DNA of 64,000 nt from Bacteroidota bacterium (lineage in GTDB: Bacteria > Bacteroidota > Bacteroidia > Sphingobacteriales > Sphingobacteriaceae). The DNA lies in NCBI GenBank assembly GCA_013286565.1, contig JABDFM010000006.1:1-64000 (forward strand), written 5' to 3'. Made by a program: the position numbers and the translations under genes. Below, piece after piece: positions 9,298-19,435 of the stretch (positions within the stretch are counted from its first letter, which is position 1; each line of letters starts with the position of its first letter). Below the pieces are notes generated by a model that was given only the letters and a program-made list of their open reading frames with translations, was not told where the DNA came from and did not search any database.

Positions 9298-11865
9298 TCA
9301 GGCAATAGCTCTTCCCATAAAAGGGTCACTATAACTTGACTTCCCGGTTTCTACACGCCCGGCATATCTTTTTTCAAATAGATTGTGCCCCATTACTTTA
9401 ATGCTGAAATCATACCAACCATGGCTCTTTCCGAGGCTTAAAACCATATTTGTAGTTGCTTTAGGGGATAAGGTGATCTTATGATTGTTGCTTTTGTAAG
9501 CATTGTCAATTATTTCAATTGATTGGGGGTTATCGCTTAAATTTCTGAGCAATAAAGCTACATTTCCTGTCAGCTTATTATTGTTTGTAAGTTCCCTTTG
9601 CGGCATAAGATCAGTAGATAAAGGATCCCCTGCATTACCTTTAAACTCGCGATAAAAACCATTTGGGCCGTAAACCCTCAAATGATAATTCTTTTCTCCA
9701 AATTCATGAAGAGGCCAGCTGTCAGTTAAACTATCGCCGGCGGTTAAGCCGTAAGCCCAGGTACGCACATTTTCAAAAGCGGTCTGCCCATCTTCTTTTT
9801 GATGCAGGTAACTCCCCGGCGCATAAACATTAAAGGGGGCACCTGCAGCCTTATTGCCAAACACCTTATTATATGCGGCAAATTGTATTTCAAATGCCGT
9901 TTTATCTGCGTTTAATTTACCATCAGCGTATAGCTCATAGGGCAGCGCGCATGATGGGCGTATCCCCTTTTCTTGCTGCGGCATATAGGCGGATGAAGAA
10001 GGATCATGGTTGATTTGCTCCATTTCTGCAGGGGTAAGCAATTTATAATCAGACGGCAGTTTTTTGAATTGCGCTTTATGTATGCTTTCTAAAAAAACAT
10101 CCTTTTTTACAAATTCCGGGCTTGCGATCTTTTCGTTATGATAAGGCCTGAATACCGATGTAAGATTACCGCAAATGGTACGCCGCCAATCGCTTATGTT
10201 GGGTTCGACTATTTTTTTGCCAGTCTTTTTTGATAAAAAATGTTCTAAAAATTGCAGGGTGGAGGTATGGTCAAACACTTCTGAATTTACATACCCGCCT
10301 TTGCTCCAGGGCGAGGCGATAACCAATGGCACCCGGTAACCAAGACCTATCGAACTTTCGCGATCATATTTATCAGGGAAACCATTTCTTTCCTTTTCCT
10401 GCTCAAGTGTTACAAAATCAACCCGGGTATCTATTCCTTTTGATACCTTCCCAGTGCCTTCTTTATGAGAATGTGGGGCTACAAAAGGGGGTACGTGATC
10501 AAAATAACCGTCGTTCTCATCATAAGCTAAAATGAATATGGTCTTTTTCCATACTTCAGGATTTTGGGTCAATATATCAAGCACCTCAGATACATACCAA
10601 GCGCCATACCAGGCCGCCGACGGATGATCGCTAAAATTCTCGGGAGCGGTGAGCCAGGATACGGTTGGCAGTTTGCCCGTGGTTACATCTGTCCTGAATT
10701 GATGTAAAACATCCCCTTTAGGTACCTGAACCTCGCGTTTGGTACCATCATCGTCATAGGTTAAAGTGGTCAGTTGCCGATGCTCAGGGTCGTTAACATT
10801 GGTATCAAATGCTTTTTGGTGCAGGCTCTTTTCGCGGTCGGATAGCTTGTCAAACTGCCCAGGTTTATAGGTTTCCTTTTCTTTTTTTAGATCATCCAGG
10901 TAATTCCTCATTTCATTCAACTGCTTTTTCAGATGATCAATATGGGCATCACCAGCGGGTAAAGCATCGATCTTTTTTTGCAGGTCATCGATCATTCCCG
11001 GTAGCTGCGCTACCCTCTTATCTAATGCCTCCAAATGTTTTGGATATAGGTGAATGTTGTACTGACCGAAAAATTCCAGCGGGTTATCCTGGAAATTAGA
11101 TAACCAGGGGTCTTCCTCACCCTCAAAGCCGGTGTCTATTGCAACTTCGTTCTGATAACATTTCCATGATATGCCTTGAGCTTCCAAACGTTCTGGGAAA
11201 GTGGTCCAGTTCAATGTGCCATAATCCATATCTTCGTTCCAGACATGGGCTCTTGAGTTTTCATTTTGCTCCTCCCTTATTGTACCGCTCCAAAAGTATA
11301 GCCGGTTGGGATTGGTGCCCGTTAATGACGAACAAAAGTTTTGGTCGCATACGGTAAAGGCATCAGCCAGCGCATAATAAAAGGGAATATCGCCCCGGTT
11401 ATAATGGCCCATAGTTAAAGGCATGTGGCTGTATTCCTTAATGCCATTCTTTTTTACATTAAGCCATTGGTCAAATTTGCCATCGTTGCGGGCGTTTACC
11501 TGGTTGGCCCAGGAGTGCGGAAGCGAGCTCATCCAGGTGGCCTTGGTATTTTTTATGTCGAGATGAAATGGCGCATACGTTTCGCCTTCAGTATTAGATT
11601 GCAGCCATACTTTATTTTTGTTGGGCAGATCAATAGCACGAGGGTCGTTATATCCACGTACGCCCTGCAACGTGCCATAAGTATGATCAAAAGACCGGTT
11701 CTCTTGCATCAGGATCACAATATGTTCGGCATCCATATAGGTACTGCCTTCTGGCGCATTAATAGCCATAGCCTTCTGAATGGAAGCCGGTATCACGTTG
11801 GCAAGCCCGGTAGCGCCCGCTAATAACATCGCTTTTTTTAGGAAATCTCTCCTCGAATCGCTCAT
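9298..11865 (-). CDS. Phosphocholine-specific phospholipase C, Tat-exported
   Basis: Tat motif SRRDFLKKAMLLAGATGL; HIVILMQENRSFDHTYGTLQGVRGYNDPRAI; C-terminal DUF756-type beta domains. Confidence 0.9.
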   Translation of the reverse strand: MSDSRRDFLKKAMLLAGATGLANVIPASIQKAMAINAPEGSTYMDAEHIVILMQENRSFDHTYGTLQGVRGYNDPRAIDLPNKNKVWLQSNTEGETYAPFHLDIKNTKATWMSSLPHSWANQVNARNDGKFDQWLNVKKNGIKEYSHMPLTMGHYNRGDIPFYYALADAFTVCDQNFCSSLTGTNPNRLYFWSGTIREEQNENSRAHVWNEDMDYGTLNWTTFPERLEAQGISWKCYQNEVAIDTGFEGEEDPWLSNFQDNPLEFFGQYNIHLYPKHLEALDKRVAQLPGMIDDLQKKIDALPAGDAHIDHLKKQLNEMRNYLDDLKKEKETYKPGQFDKLSDREKSLHQKAFDTNVNDPEHRQLTTLTYDDDGTKREVQVPKGDVLHQFRTDVTTGKLPTVSWLTAPENFSDHPSAAWYGAWYVSEVLDILTQNPEVWKKTIFILAYDENDGYFDHVPPFVAPHSHKEGTGKVSKGIDTRVDFVTLEQEKERNGFPDKYDRESSIGLGYRVPLVIASPWSKGGYVNSEVFDHTSTLQFLEHFLSKKTGKKIVEPNISDWRRTICGNLTSVFRPYHNEKIASPEFVKKDVFLESIHKAQFKKLPSDYKLLTPAEMEQINHDPSSSAYMPQQEKGIRPSCALPYELYADGKLNADKTAFEIQFAAYNKVFGNKAAGAPFNVYAPGSYLHQKEDGQTAFENVRTWAYGLTAGDSLTDSWPLHEFGEKNYHLRVYGPNGFYREFKGNAGDPLSTDLMPQRELTNNNKLTGNVALLLRNLSDNPQSIEIIDNAYKSNNHKITLSPKATTNMVLSLGKSHGWYDFSIKVMGHNLFEKRYAGRVETGKSSYSDPFMGRAIA

Positions 11866-12216
11866 TTTTTTGTATTGGTTGTAGAGGTTATATTGGTTGT
11901 AATAGTTGAAATATATAAATCGCTATAGAGATTAATTTAACTTGTTGGTATTTGATAAACTTAAAATTATAGTGTTTTTTCAATGTAAATTTTAAAACAA
12001 CATTGTCATTCGATTTGACGAAAGAAGCTTTTAAAAAGTAGCTCATAAAGCGGTTTTATATGCTTCGTTCCTTTCACTCTGTTGGACATCAAGTCCTGTT
12101 GCTATTTATTATTTAATTTTCAATTATAAAAATGCTTTTATGTTTAAAACAGACGGGGTTTTTTAATTTGCTTGTGCCCAGGTCATTAATTATCATCAAT
12201 GGCTAAAATTTAACTT

Positions 12217-12300
12217 ATGGCTTTTAAAAAACTATTTGCCGCGTTAGTTTACTCTTTACTCACCTTTCTGCCGTTAGCATCTATTGGCAGAGAAGATTAA
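12217..12300 (+). other. Possible small ORF (27 aa, MAFKKLFAALVYSLLTFLPLASIGRED)
   Basis: ATG...TAA with hydrophobic core, just upstream of the Dyp peroxidase; no other support. Confidence 0.2.
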
Positions 12301-12356
12301 ATACAGTTGACATTTTTGTTTATTTTCGTAACGCACGACAGATAATATTATAAGCT

Positions 12357-13283
12357 ATGAATCCGGAATCACAGAATGTAACAGACTACACAAATAACAA
12401 TACCATATTTATGGTTTGGAATTTTAAGGATAGCCTGGGGGTTAGAGCTACTTTTAACAAGCTTTGCAAGCTGATTATCAACCTTAATAATTCTGCTAAT
12501 GTCCGTTTCCCGGTTTCCAGGGCAAGCTGTGTAATGGGAATCGGGCATGATGCCTGGCTTCGGCTAAATCTTCCTGTTCCTCCCCCTAAAGAGCTTGTGA
12601 ATTTTGTTCCCATTATTGGCGAAAAGCACACGGCAATTTCTTCGAAAGGAGACTTACATTTTCATATAAGAGCTGATAACACAAGTATATGCTACGATAT
12701 GGCAGCGGCAATATCTGATATTTTAGACCCGGTGGCAATTAGCATAGAAGAAATTCATGGTTTCAGGTATTGGGATAGCCGTTCCATTTTAGGTTTTGTT
12801 GATGGCACTGAAAACCCACAGGGACAGGATAGGGAACTTTTTAGTATGGTGGGGAATGATGATCCTGATTATGAAGGAGGGAGTTACCTTTTTGTACAAA
12901 AATACACCCATAATTTAACCGCATGGAAAGACCTTTCTACTGAGCAACAGGAGAAAGTAATTGGAAGGTACAAATCGAATGACATAGAAATGGCCGATGA
13001 TGTAAAACCTTCCAATTCTCATATAGCTTTAGCCAATGTTGGCGACGACTTTAAAATTGTCCGTGATAATATGCCTTTTGGCAATATGTCTACCAATGAA
13101 ATGGGCACTTATTTTATTGCTTATGCAAGCACATTCAGCACCGTACAAAAAATGCTGAATAACATGTTTATTGGTTCTCCTGCGGGGAATTATGACAGGA
13201 TATTGGATTTCAGCACGCCAAAAACAGGCAGTTTATTTTTCGTGCCTACATTTGATATGATGGATGATTTTGCGTCAAATTAA
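12357..13283 (+). CDS. Dyp-type haem peroxidase
   Basis: Contains GFVDGTENP (GXXDG motif) and GGSYLFVQKYTHNL. Confidence 0.92.
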   Translation: MNPESQNVTDYTNNNTIFMVWNFKDSLGVRATFNKLCKLIINLNNSANVRFPVSRASCVMGIGHDAWLRLNLPVPPPKELVNFVPIIGEKHTAISSKGDLHFHIRADNTSICYDMAAAISDILDPVAISIEEIHGFRYWDSRSILGFVDGTENPQGQDRELFSMVGNDDPDYEGGSYLFVQKYTHNLTAWKDLSTEQQEKVIGRYKSNDIEMADDVKPSNSHIALANVGDDFKIVRDNMPFGNMSTNEMGTYFIAYASTFSTVQKMLNNMFIGSPAGNYDRILDFSTPKTGSLFFVPTFDMMDDFASN

Positions 13284-13371
13284 ATTTGGTATGCCAATGC
13301 TTACTGGCATCTCAATGTTAAGCCGACCGGCTTACTCTCAATAAACATATTCTGGTAGCTGGCTTAAGCAA

Positions 13372-15222
13372 TTACTTTTTCAGCAATATCTTATTATCTG
13401 ATAGTGTAACATTTCGGCAATCCTTTAACCTTATCAATCCATTAATATCTACAATAGCCGGTGTCTTGATCTCATTCCCCGAAAATGAAATATTTGACAC
13501 GCTTTGAGCGCTCATTGCACTCGTATCTTTCAGCAAAAATTTATTGCTAATGATCGATATATTCTGATGCACGGCCCCTGCATATAATTTATTTTCCGGA
13601 TGAATACTGATTACAGGTTCACCGCATTCGACAAAATTATTCTCACTTATTGTAAGATCTTTGACCATCCCCGATTCGTACCAGCTTTCGGCATCGTCTT
13701 CCACCTGTATGCCGCTCATGTAGGTACGTTGAAAGGTGCAATTTTCAATGATGACCTTGCGGCGGGTAGTAACTAAAATGCCCCTGGTTGGGATTTTGGT
13801 TATGATCGTGTTGTGAATCCATACCCTCGGCGTCCAGGAAATATTTTCCACTACACCATCAGTTGGGAAATCAGATGAAACCGGCTTTTGAAGTGTTAAA
13901 AGTATCTCCTTATCATTTAGTTTTTTTGCAACTGTGATCCTATTATCTCCGAAGGGCAACAAACTCGCTGAGTGTATAAAATCGATGCTGTCGCCCGCTT
14001 TAAAAGCATCAAAACCATAAGTTTGATCGTGCATGAAACGCACCTTTATTTGGTTGACCGATGGTTTTTCTACAATTTTCAAATAGGTGCCATGTACATT
14101 AATGGCATCATCGTTTGCGGCAGACAGAAAGCAGTTATTGATATTGATCATACCCCTGCAGCCAGAAAAATGGAGAATATCCGCCCATGCTGAACAAGTT
14201 CTTCCAGACTTTTCATCAGGCTTTACTACAAGGGAATCGACACTGATATTTTCGCAAAATTGACTTACAACACCCATTCCGTGCATAAAGCAGATACGGA
14301 CGTTTTTCAGCGAGACGTTTTTACTCCGCTGCATAAATATACCGGCACAATCCCTTACAACATCACGGTTCTGGTATATTAACCCGGTCTTAAATCCGGG
14401 TTTTTGGGTAAACCAGGCTCTCAGGAGGCCACCGCTATTCCCAAACTTCACCTTACTCAAATCCATACTTATCCGCGAAAGATCTCCTGTGGCTGGATCG
14501 AGCACTTGCCAGTACCACCCCGGCTGGTAACGCCAGCCCTCCCCCTCCCAGGTAAGCACACTATCTTTAATACTAAATTTTGAATCCTGGTTAACTTGCA
14601 GGTCAGCATAATGGGTGCTCACGTTTATCACTTTTAATTCGGATACCGTCGGTCGCTCATAATCGAAACTAATGCCATGAATACTGATGTTTTCACATTT
14701 ATCAATACAGGTTTCTATCATTTTGCCCCTTAAAACGATCTTAACACCAAGCGCATTTAACCTGATGTATTTTGAATTAACAAGATATAAGGCGATGGCC
14801 TTTAAAGCCAAAGGTGTATCATTCGTATTGGAAATATCAAAACGTGTTTTATAAGAGCTGTCAGGATAAAAGTCGTACCTGCCGGGTGCAAAGCTTACGG
14901 TTACCGGTGATGCTTTATTCCCAACGGCCATCATCACCAGCGATTGATGAAACTTACCAGGCGCCACGATCATTAACCTATCTCCAGCTGAAAATATTAA
15001 CTGATTAGCCCGGTTAAAGGTTCTCCAACTGCTTTTAAAACTTGTACCGATATTTTTATCGTCGCCTTTTTCGGGGTCAATGTAATATGTGGTTTTACCG
15101 GGGGAATGCTTGCGATTACCGAATGAAGGATAGATGGCTGATTTTTGAGCATAAAGAATACTCGTATTACCATTAAGCAACAGTACAATCAATAAAAACC
15201 GGCAAAATATCTTTATATTCAT
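13372..15222 (-). CDS. Secreted right-handed parallel beta-helix glycosidase, GH110-like (exo-alpha-1,3-galactosidase)
   Basis: Signal peptide; ISIHGISFDYERPTVSE, ICFMHGMGVVSQFCENIS, AANDDAINVHGTYL, ILVTTRRKVIIENCTF resemble GH110. Confidence 0.75.
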   Translation of the reverse strand: MNIKIFCRFLLIVLLLNGNTSILYAQKSAIYPSFGNRKHSPGKTTYYIDPEKGDDKNIGTSFKSSWRTFNRANQLIFSAGDRLMIVAPGKFHQSLVMMAVGNKASPVTVSFAPGRYDFYPDSSYKTRFDISNTNDTPLALKAIALYLVNSKYIRLNALGVKIVLRGKMIETCIDKCENISIHGISFDYERPTVSELKVINVSTHYADLQVNQDSKFSIKDSVLTWEGEGWRYQPGWYWQVLDPATGDLSRISMDLSKVKFGNSGGLLRAWFTQKPGFKTGLIYQNRDVVRDCAGIFMQRSKNVSLKNVRICFMHGMGVVSQFCENISVDSLVVKPDEKSGRTCSAWADILHFSGCRGMININNCFLSAANDDAINVHGTYLKIVEKPSVNQIKVRFMHDQTYGFDAFKAGDSIDFIHSASLLPFGDNRITVAKKLNDKEILLTLQKPVSSDFPTDGVVENISWTPRVWIHNTIITKIPTRGILVTTRRKVIIENCTFQRTYMSGIQVEDDAESWYESGMVKDLTISENNFVECGEPVISIHPENKLYAGAVHQNISIISNKFLLKDTSAMSAQSVSNISFSGNEIKTPAIVDINGLIRLKDCRNVTLSDNKILLKK

Positions 15223-15242
15223 AAGGGGAAATCTAAGAAAAA

Positions 15243-17300
15243 TTACAATTGAACATGAGCCGTCTCCCCATTTGCAATAGTATAGTTATGCTGCTTATTT
15301 CCTTTCAAAACACTAACCAATATTTTTCCATTTGATTGCCTGGAAATTTTCAAATCAAAGACCGTCCCGAATGAATGAATATGATGTAATGCCATTTGAT
15401 TCCAGTTATCGGGCAACCTGGGTGTACAGTTAAAACTATTGAACCCGGTTGGCCTCATCCCAAATAGGCCTTCTGTAAATATCCGGCAATATAAACCACT
15501 TTCTGCGGAAAGTTGTCTTTGATTACCTTCGGGATATGCCTCTACAGGATACGGTACGTGTTCGCCCAGCAACCTGCGGCGGGAATAATACTGCAGAAAG
15601 GTCATCGCCGTTTTTGTTGCACCGGCCTGAAGCACACCACGTAGGGCATATAAGGTTGATCGGTCCCAAAATGTATTATTACCCTCCTGTGTAGCCAGGC
15701 CATCGGCTGTCCAAAGCTGGGGTGAAAATAAGGCTTCGATGGTACCCTTGCTCCGATCATAGATCCCCATGGCTAAAGGCATACAGATCCATGCCCGCAA
15801 AACGGTATTTGTTTCATAATATTTATAGGTTTTATACCCGTCTACCGTCGCCCCAAAATACTTTTCAATATTAATTTTAAGCAGATTGGCTTCTTTGGTA
15901 TAAAGACCGATTTGTTCATTTGAGATATGAAGCTGTTTGCCAAGCAACGCAGCCGAGATCAGGGCATCGTAGTACAAGCTGTTTGTAGAGAGATTGGCTT
16001 TACCGGCGGGAAAGCGGCCCTCCAGTTCATCGGCATCCGATGTTACCACCCCCTGCTCATTGATATGCCTGCGGCTGTATTCAAGGCACCAGGTTATCAA
16101 TGGCCATAAAGTTTTTGCAGAATCAGCATTACCATAAGTAAGTGCATATCTTGAAGCGCCATAAGCGATCATCGCCTGATCCCCCCGGTCGCCGGCGCCA
16201 TTCCAGAATGCATCACCTTCTGCCACTATTGAACTTGGGATCGGCTTATATTCCGGGTTCATATACCGGGCAAAAAGTCTGTAGCAATTCATTGCAGATA
16301 AATTGCCGATGCTATCGCCGGAAAAAGCAAAATAGGGACTAACATATTCAGCCTGGTCGTTAGCCCAAATAGCTGCGTAATAAGACAAGCCACCCGGGCT
16401 ATGCAGATATCCATTTTTTGTTTTAAAAATGCTTTCGGTTGCGCGTATTTTGGCAAAGGCGAATTCCGTATTTAAGATCGTGTCCGGCGTTTCTAATTGC
16501 AGAGGAGCCAAAATTTGGGCTACACGGTTTGCTCTTGCTTTTTCTTCCTGCTCAGGATGAATTGTCCCTAAAGCGGAAGGATGATCAGTAGCCAAATAAC
16601 CAACAGAAAAAACGGTTGATCCACCGGGTTGTAATATGCGGCTGCCATCATTAATGGACTTCATGATAACCGTATGCGGTGAGGGTTTGCTTCTGATGGT
16701 ATCCGTAGTCACTTCACGGATCAATTTTTCCATGGAAACGGTCACCGGCTTGTCGCTGATATTGGTCAGTTTAAACTCTTCAATAGCTAAGGGCTTATCA
16801 ACTGAAGGGAACAGGCTGCGCTCAACTTTTACTTGTGCCGGGTTCCCCGCTTCGGCCATGATCCGCATGATGCCATGCTGATTGATACTCTTTGCCCGAA
16901 ATGCAAGGGCGTTATTCGCCTCGTTTGGCGAAATATCCGTTCTAAGCAATTGGCTGTTAATATAAATACGCGGTAATTCATTATCATTAAAAGTATAGGC
17001 TATGTGACTCCTGGTATCATCCGGAAGCATCCGAAATGTTGGGAAAACTACTGTACGGATGATTTTGGATACCCCCGAACTATCTATGGAATATGATACC
17101 CACAAAGAAACTTTTTCACCACTCATTTCAATATGATCAGCATGTGGTAACCTGTCTCCTATATTCCAGGTAATACTGCCATCGTGTTCAATATGCCATC
17201 TGTCCGTTTGTTTGGGCAATACTATTTGCTGTGCCCACAGCGAGATTTGAGTAGATAAAACAAGTAAGGTTAGTAGGGCTTTGATTTTATAGGCTTTCAT
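15243..17300 (-). CDS. Secreted six-hairpin (alpha/alpha)6 glycosidase-like protein
   Basis: Signal peptide MKAYKIKALLTLLVLSTQISLWAQ; YYAAIWANDQAEYVSPYF, DAFWNGAGDRGDQAMIAYGASRYA, DADELEGRFPAG. The longer ORF starts at 17327. Confidence 0.7.
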   Translation of the reverse strand: MKAYKIKALLTLLVLSTQISLWAQQIVLPKQTDRWHIEHDGSITWNIGDRLPHADHIEMSGEKVSLWVSYSIDSSGVSKIIRTVVFPTFRMLPDDTRSHIAYTFNDNELPRIYINSQLLRTDISPNEANNALAFRAKSINQHGIMRIMAEAGNPAQVKVERSLFPSVDKPLAIEEFKLTNISDKPVTVSMEKLIREVTTDTIRSKPSPHTVIMKSINDGSRILQPGGSTVFSVGYLATDHPSALGTIHPEQEEKARANRVAQILAPLQLETPDTILNTEFAFAKIRATESIFKTKNGYLHSPGGLSYYAAIWANDQAEYVSPYFAFSGDSIGNLSAMNCYRLFARYMNPEYKPIPSSIVAEGDAFWNGAGDRGDQAMIAYGASRYALTYGNADSAKTLWPLITWCLEYSRRHINEQGVVTSDADELEGRFPAGKANLSTNSLYYDALISAALLGKQLHISNEQIGLYTKEANLLKINIEKYFGATVDGYKTYKYYETNTVLRAWICMPLAMGIYDRSKGTIEALFSPQLWTADGLATQEGNNTFWDRSTLYALRGVLQAGATKTAMTFLQYYSRRRLLGEHVPYPVEAYPEGNQRQLSAESGLYCRIFTEGLFGMRPTGFNSFNCTPRLPDNWNQMALHHIHSFGTVFDLKISRQSNGKILVSVLKGNKQHNYTIANGETAHVQL

Positions 17301-17329
17301 ATACGTAATCGATAAGGCTTGCGACAATA

Positions 17330-18787
17330 TTAGTAATCCACTTTGATATTTGCTTCCTGACCAGGCTTTACAGTTATCTCCACAATGGAAATTTCCCGTT
17401 GTTGTGCATCTGTTCCTTTTTTTACAGGAAGCAAACTGCCATTCAACCAGGCCCGCCTATAAGTACCATAGAACATAGCTTTCCATTTGAATGGCTGCCG
17501 GCCTGTGTTTTTCATGACCGATTGCTGTTTGCTCAAATGAGCTATATCAATCGTTGTATGCAAAAGCAGCAATTGATCAATTGCCGCTTTCCCTGTTCCA
17601 TTTGATCTATACAGCGTGCTGATGATACCGCTCGATGCATCTGGTGTAACACCCATTAATCCCTGAACGATTCCCTCAATCACTCCAAAGGAAACTTCAG
17701 GATATTCACGCCTGGCCGTGGATGGGTCTGAAAGGTAAAGGATATAACTTCTCGCTTTGTCCCAATAACCGTTCTTATAGAACAGGAAAGGCAGATAAGA
17801 TGTATTTTCCATGTTCAAGTTTACCGATCCAAGATGGTCCAGCGTTTTTCTTAACCTAACACTGTCTTTCAGCGCGTTGAACCACAGAAGGAAAGTCTCT
17901 CCCTCATTCTTACCGAATTTACCATCATTACTTAAATAAGAATAGTAGCGTGCATCTTTTTCATCCCACCAGTCTGCCTCAAGGCGTTGCCGGTATCTTT
18001 CTGCCTTTTGAGCATACAAAGCGGCTTCCTTTTTCTGCCCCTTTTCTGATAGTATCTCCGAATAAGTGAGCAGCCCCCTGTATAGTGCTGCCACCAGGTC
18101 CACCCCTGTCCTCAAATTAGGCACGCCCTCAGAGTAAGAGGGCAGTCCGCGGCAGCGATCGAATGGGTCACTTTCGTTATATGGAATCGGCGCATTAGGA
18201 TGGGCTGGTCTTTTTAATAGTGAATCGGCCGAAAGCACCCAACTATCTATATATTCGTGTACAGATTTCTCCTGAAAACGAACAAAAGCTGGATCACTGA
18301 TATAATGCTTATCACCAGTCCATAGATACAGCCTCTGGGTGGCATACAATACATCAAAATTAGCAGGTAAATTATACCAGAACTCTTGGTCATTTCGGTA
18401 GTCTTCTGGTGCTGGTTTTGAGTATTTATTAATTTCCCAATAGGAACACCAGTTTTTTGACCCAGAAATGTTACTTACAAATAAGTTAAGCATATTATCG
18501 TTTTCACGGCTTAACCCTAATATTTCTGCACCTATGCACTGATGGGATACGTCCCTCATACAGAAGGCATCCCTGGGCGGAAGTGCAGACTCATACCATG
18601 GACCGACAGGGTCACCAGCGTTGCCTTTATAATGCAGCGCCATTTTCTTTGCCCAATTAAATGCCCGCTCAAGGTCTTTATCAGTGGAGGTAAAAACAAC
18701 TCCCTTTTGCTGAGCGAGGACATTCGCAAAAGAGCATACATAAATTATAAGTAAAGTTAACCCCGCTTTGTATTTAAGCAAAACCAT
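17330..18787 (-). CDS. Secreted six-hairpin (alpha/alpha)6 glycosidase-like protein
   Basis: Signal peptide; LPPRDAFCMRDVSHQCIGAEILGL, NYLPANFDVLYATQRLYLWTGD-type helical repeats. Confidence 0.65.
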   Translation of the reverse strand: MVLLKYKAGLTLLIIYVCSFANVLAQQKGVVFTSTDKDLERAFNWAKKMALHYKGNAGDPVGPWYESALPPRDAFCMRDVSHQCIGAEILGLSRENDNMLNLFVSNISGSKNWCSYWEINKYSKPAPEDYRNDQEFWYNLPANFDVLYATQRLYLWTGDKHYISDPAFVRFQEKSVHEYIDSWVLSADSLLKRPAHPNAPIPYNESDPFDRCRGLPSYSEGVPNLRTGVDLVAALYRGLLTYSEILSEKGQKKEAALYAQKAERYRQRLEADWWDEKDARYYSYLSNDGKFGKNEGETFLLWFNALKDSVRLRKTLDHLGSVNLNMENTSYLPFLFYKNGYWDKARSYILYLSDPSTARREYPEVSFGVIEGIVQGLMGVTPDASSGIISTLYRSNGTGKAAIDQLLLLHTTIDIAHLSKQQSVMKNTGRQPFKWKAMFYGTYRRAWLNGSLLPVKKGTDAQQREISIVEITVKPGQEANIKVDY

Positions 18788-18847
18788 GATATGTATCGTT
18801 TATTCTTAATAAATTCAGATTTAGGCAACGCGGGATTACCCCTTTCG

Positions 18848-19435
18848 TTACATTATTAAAAAAATAGTCATGCTTCGTGGGCCGTGTGCCCCTAAAACGA
18901 GGGATTGTTCGATATCCGCTGTTTTGGAAGGACCAGAAATGAAGGTTCCATAGCCATAATCATCAGTACCTATTAAATTGTAGGCAGAATGCATATTTGA
19001 AACTATATCCCTGGCATTGACCACAACAGCAAGATGTTGGCAAATGAAAGGCAAGGCCCTGTTAACTATTCCTTTTTCCGTGACCCATACAGCGCCATTT
19101 TCAGCTACAGCACAATGCGTGTCAATTATTGCAAAATCAACATTGCTTAGGGCATGGGGTGGAATCGACGTCGCGGGAATCAATTCAGCCATCCATTTAA
19201 TCGCAGGGATCGTTGTTACTATGCGGTCGCTCTTTTTGAATTTTTCAAGAATATAGGTTTCTATTTCCATCAAATTTTCAATTAGAACCACAGCACCTCC
19301 GATACTGGTTAAAACATTGATAAATGTTTCCGCCAAATAGATACATTCTGAATCTAAAAATTCAATTTCCGGCAGTGGAAAATTCATTGGTTGATTTTCA
19401 GCCACCGCTTTTAATAATTCATCCCTGCTGCTCAT
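18848..19435 (-). CDS. lutC: LUD-domain protein LutC (L-lactate utilization)
   Basis: MSSRDELLKAV N-terminus, VDFAIIDTHCAVAENGAVWV, LVLGAHGPRSMTIFLI; ATGA overlap with lutB. Confidence 0.88.
   Translation of the reverse strand: MSSRDELLKAVAENQPMNFPLPEIEFLDSECIYLAETFINVLTSIGGAVVLIENLMEIETYILEKFKKSDRIVTTIPAIKWMAELIPATSIPPHALSNVDFAIIDTHCAVAENGAVWVTEKGIVNRALPFICQHLAVVVNARDIVSNMHSAYNLIGTDDYGYGTFISGPSKTADIEQSLVLGAHGPRSMTIFLIM

Noticed and set aside
10326-11823. Plus-strand ORFs antisense to phospholipase C
   Set aside because: The minus-strand protein is a clear full-length family member; antisense frames are spurious.
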